From CAIWHR01 sp963779805 (GTDB lineage: Bacteria > Pseudomonadota > Gammaproteobacteria > Burkholderiales > Casimicrobiaceae), in assembly GCA_963779805.1 (NCBI GenBank), contig CAVZZN010000004.1, forward strand, positions 1 through 64,000: a stretch of DNA of 64,000 nt. The letters are read 5' to 3'. The notes under the pieces are model-generated. The model was given only the letters and a program-made list of their open reading frames with translations. It had not been told where the DNA came from and did not search any database. The translations under genes and the position numbers were made by a program. How positions within the stretch are numbered: the stretch's first letter is position 1; every line of letters begins with the position of its first letter. This document shows, piece by piece, positions 62,447 to 64,000 of this stretch.

Positions 62447-63400
62447 TCAGCGCGCCGACAGGAGCCCCTCGATCTCGCGGTCCTTCTGCTGCCAGATCTC
62501 GCCCAGCCAGCGCTGGACGCGCTTGCGGTACTGCGGATTGGTGGCGTAATCGCCGACCGCGAGGTCCGGAGGAATCGGGAGCGTGCGCCCGCGCACGATC
62601 ACTTCGGGCATGCGTCCGCACATGAATTGCCAGAACGTCGGTGCGCCGCCCGGGTAGACGATGGTGACGTCGAGCAGCCACTGGAACTTCTCGCCGAGCA
62701 CCGACAGCGAGAGCGCGAGCGCGCCGGCCTTCGGCTTGAGCAGGTGGCGGTACGGGGAGTGCTGCGCGCGGTGCTTGTCGGGCGTGAAGCGCGTGCCTTC
62801 CGGGAAATTCATGACGCTCGTCGGCACGATGGCGAACTTGCGACACGCCCGCCGCGTCGTCTCGAGGTCGGCGAAGCGCTTCTCCGGGTGGCGCTTCAGG
62901 TACGCGTCGGAATACCGGCGCATGAACGGAAAGTCCAGGGCCCACCACGCGAGACCCATCACGGGAACGTACATGAGCTGCTGCTTGAGGAAGAACTTGA
63001 GCAGCGGGATGCGCCGATTGAGCACGTGCTGCAGCACGAGGATGTCGACCCAGGACTGGTGGTTGCAGTTGACCATGTACCAGCCGTGCGCATCGAGGTC
63101 GTCGAAGCCGGAGACGTCCCAGCGCGCGCGCTGCGTGAGGTTCATCCATGCGCTATTGCCGGCGATCCAGGCGGTCGCGATGCGGTTCAGGACGGGATCG
63201 ATGCGCTGGCGCACGGCTGCGAACGGCAGGATGAGCTTCACCAGCGCCACGGCGAAGAGCAACGCGCACCACAGGCAGACGTTCAGGGACAGCAGGATCG
63301 CGGCGATGACACCGCGCGCTGTCGGAGGCAGGAAGCTCAGCACGATTGCAGGCAGGCGGGACCGCGCGGAACGCGCAACCTCCGCGCGCAGTGCTGACAT
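62447..63400 (-). CDS. Lysophospholipid acyltransferase (PlsC-like, YihG-type)
   Basis: An N-terminal membrane segment (AAILLSLNVCLWCALLFAVA) precedes the acyltransferase motif I NCNHQSWVDILVLQ, and motif III VMNFPEGTRFTPDKHR. The catalytic His and Asp are in NHxSWxD, kept intact. Such enzymes acylate lysophospholipids at the inner membrane. ATG 63400 is the likely start. Divergent from the DUF3182 gene. Confidence 0.88.
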   Translation of the reverse strand: MSALRAEVARSARSRLPAIVLSFLPPTARGVIAAILLSLNVCLWCALLFAVALVKLILPFAAVRQRIDPVLNRIATAWIAGNSAWMNLTQRARWDVSGFDDLDAHGWYMVNCNHQSWVDILVLQHVLNRRIPLLKFFLKQQLMYVPVMGLAWWALDFPFMRRYSDAYLKRHPEKRFADLETTRRACRKFAIVPTSVMNFPEGTRFTPDKHRAQHSPYRHLLKPKAGALALSLSVLGEKFQWLLDVTIVYPGGAPTFWQFMCGRMPEVIVRGRTLPIPPDLAVGDYATNPQYRKRVQRWLGEIWQQKDREIEGLLSAR

Positions 63401-63543
63401 TCTAGCAGTGACGGCGTGTGCCGAGGCAGTGCGCGTCGGGACGCGGCGCAGTATCATGGCCCGCTTCTTGCGCCCGCGAAAGTGCATGCAGTGGGCGAGT
63501 GCACGATCGACAATGGCGCGAAACGCGCGCGCGTGGAGCGAGC

Positions 63544-64000
63544 ATGCGTGAGCCATCGAGCGCACGGCTGCCAATATCGCCCCCACGCGAGGCGTCACGC
63601 GGATGCGTCGTCACGTTGTCGGTGGCGGGGCTCGATCACCCGCCGGACGGACACGAAAATGCGACGCGGCAGGCGATCGCGATGCACCTCGCCGGGATCA
63701 TGGGCCTCGCGTTCGGCGGGGAGTACGACCCTGCCGCCAATTACACGGGGCGGGTGTACTTCGTGCCCAACGATACCGTCGTCGGTTGCGCACGCGCCGC
63801 CGCACTCGGGATCCGCGGACCCGCGGACCTGTTCGGCGCCGTGGTGCCGCACGCCGTGCACGCCACCAAGGCGATAACGCACCCGCTCGTGCGCGACGGC
63901 GTGCACACGCCCGTCGGGTGGTCGTGCGCGTTTGCCGATGCCGTGCGCAGGGTCGTGCTCGACGGCGCGACCGCGTTCACCGCGGCCGATGCCCAGTTGG
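63544..64000 (+). CDS. DUF3182 family protein, 5' part (runs off the window)
   Basis: From ATG 63544 the frame is open to the end of the window. Residues about 33-110 read GHENATRQAIAMHLAGIMGL, FGGEYDPAANYTGRVYFVPN, CARAAALGIRGPADLFGAVV and HAVHATKAITHPLV, the N-terminus of DUF3182 proteins. Members are found near polysaccharide and biosynthetic genes; activity unknown. The C-terminal part is missing because the window ends. Confidence 0.78.
   Translation, partial: MREPSSARLPISPPREASRGCVVTLSVAGLDHPPDGHENATRQAIAMHLAGIMGLAFGGEYDPAANYTGRVYFVPNDTVVGCARAAALGIRGPADLFGAVVPHAVHATKAITHPLVRDGVHTPVGWSCAFADAVRRVVLDGATAFTAADAQL

Noticed and set aside
1..64000. tRNA, rRNA, CRISPR array, prophage, insertion sequence or known defence cassette
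   Set aside because: I looked for T-loop patterns, regularly spaced repeats, transposase or integrase motifs and toxin/nuclease domains and found none I could support.

Overview
The window is high-GC DNA with gene families and operon styles typical of Betaproteobacteria, most likely Burkholderiales-like. Support comes from SorAB sulfite dehydrogenase, paired DUF5985 membrane proteins, DUF3014, DUF3182, an HPr-rel-A-type PqqD protein, QseB/PmrA-like two-component genes with a GTTAAG direct-repeat operator, and many ABC transporters for amino acids and amines. I see no rRNA, tRNA, CRISPR array, insertion sequence or phage genes. Genus cannot be fixed by eye.

Layout. 0-7.6 kb is an accessory stretch with lower GC in places: a membrane cytochrome c, a frameshifted cardiolipin-synthase-like protein, 6-phosphogluconolactonase, a broken PRC-barrel gene, a broken DUF2231-cytochrome c fusion, a Tyr/Pro-rich secreted protein, a TetR regulator and two small ORFs. 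7.7-13.9 kb holds secreted and envelope proteins (a YVTN/FG-GAP protein, an acyltransferase, a nitronate-monooxygenase-like enzyme, a secreted unknown). 13.9-16.9 kb is an ECF sigma / anti-sigma-like / sorA / sorB unit closed by a strong terminator. 17.5-19.5 kb is a gene graveyard made of acetoacetyl-CoA synthetase pieces, an oxidoreductase fragment and a duplicated MaoC 3' end beside an intact MaoC gene. 19.5-23.6 kb has a DUF5985 operon divergent from marR, a candidate small RNA behind marR, DUF3014 and SYLF genes.

23.7-38.5 kb is one long plus-strand catabolic and transport block: TauD-like dioxygenase, FAH-family hydrolase, TauA/NMT1-like binding protein, FMN-dependent hydroxy-acid dehydrogenase, 4-hydroxyproline epimerase-like, D-amino-acid dehydrogenase, DapA/HypD-like deaminase, gamma-glutamyltransferase, then a polyamine-type ABC transporter (binding protein, a BPL_N/GATase-like protein, ATPase, two permeases). 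It reads as uptake and breakdown of hydroxyproline-like or gamma-glutamyl compounds. 38.5-41.5 kb has msrA and an archease-rtcB RNA-repair pair. 41.9-46.4 kb has a binding protein, an acyl-CoA dehydratase and a CaiB/BaiF CoA-transferase, then small proteins. 46.5-48.6 kb is a two-component system. 48.6-56.9 kb is a thiolase, a complete Liv-type ABC transporter, a MetE-C-like protein and an APH-like kinase. 57-64 kb has enoyl-CoA hydratase, an AhpD-like protein divergent from a DUF302 gene across two CRP-type sites, a secreted CHAT-like protein with a helical-repeat tail, an FMN reductase, an orphan PqqD-like protein, an acyltransferase and the start of a DUF3182 gene.

Two cross-cutting observations. 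(1) A 55-bp repeat occurs twice; each time it opens a mini-ORF that overlaps the stop of the upstream gene and the start of the downstream gene by ATGA, and a different translatable repeat bridges archease to rtcB. (2) Many otherwise intact genes carry one frameshift, mostly repaired by deleting one base, which looks more like insertion-biased sequence error than decay. Frameshifted genes are therefore given as single genes.
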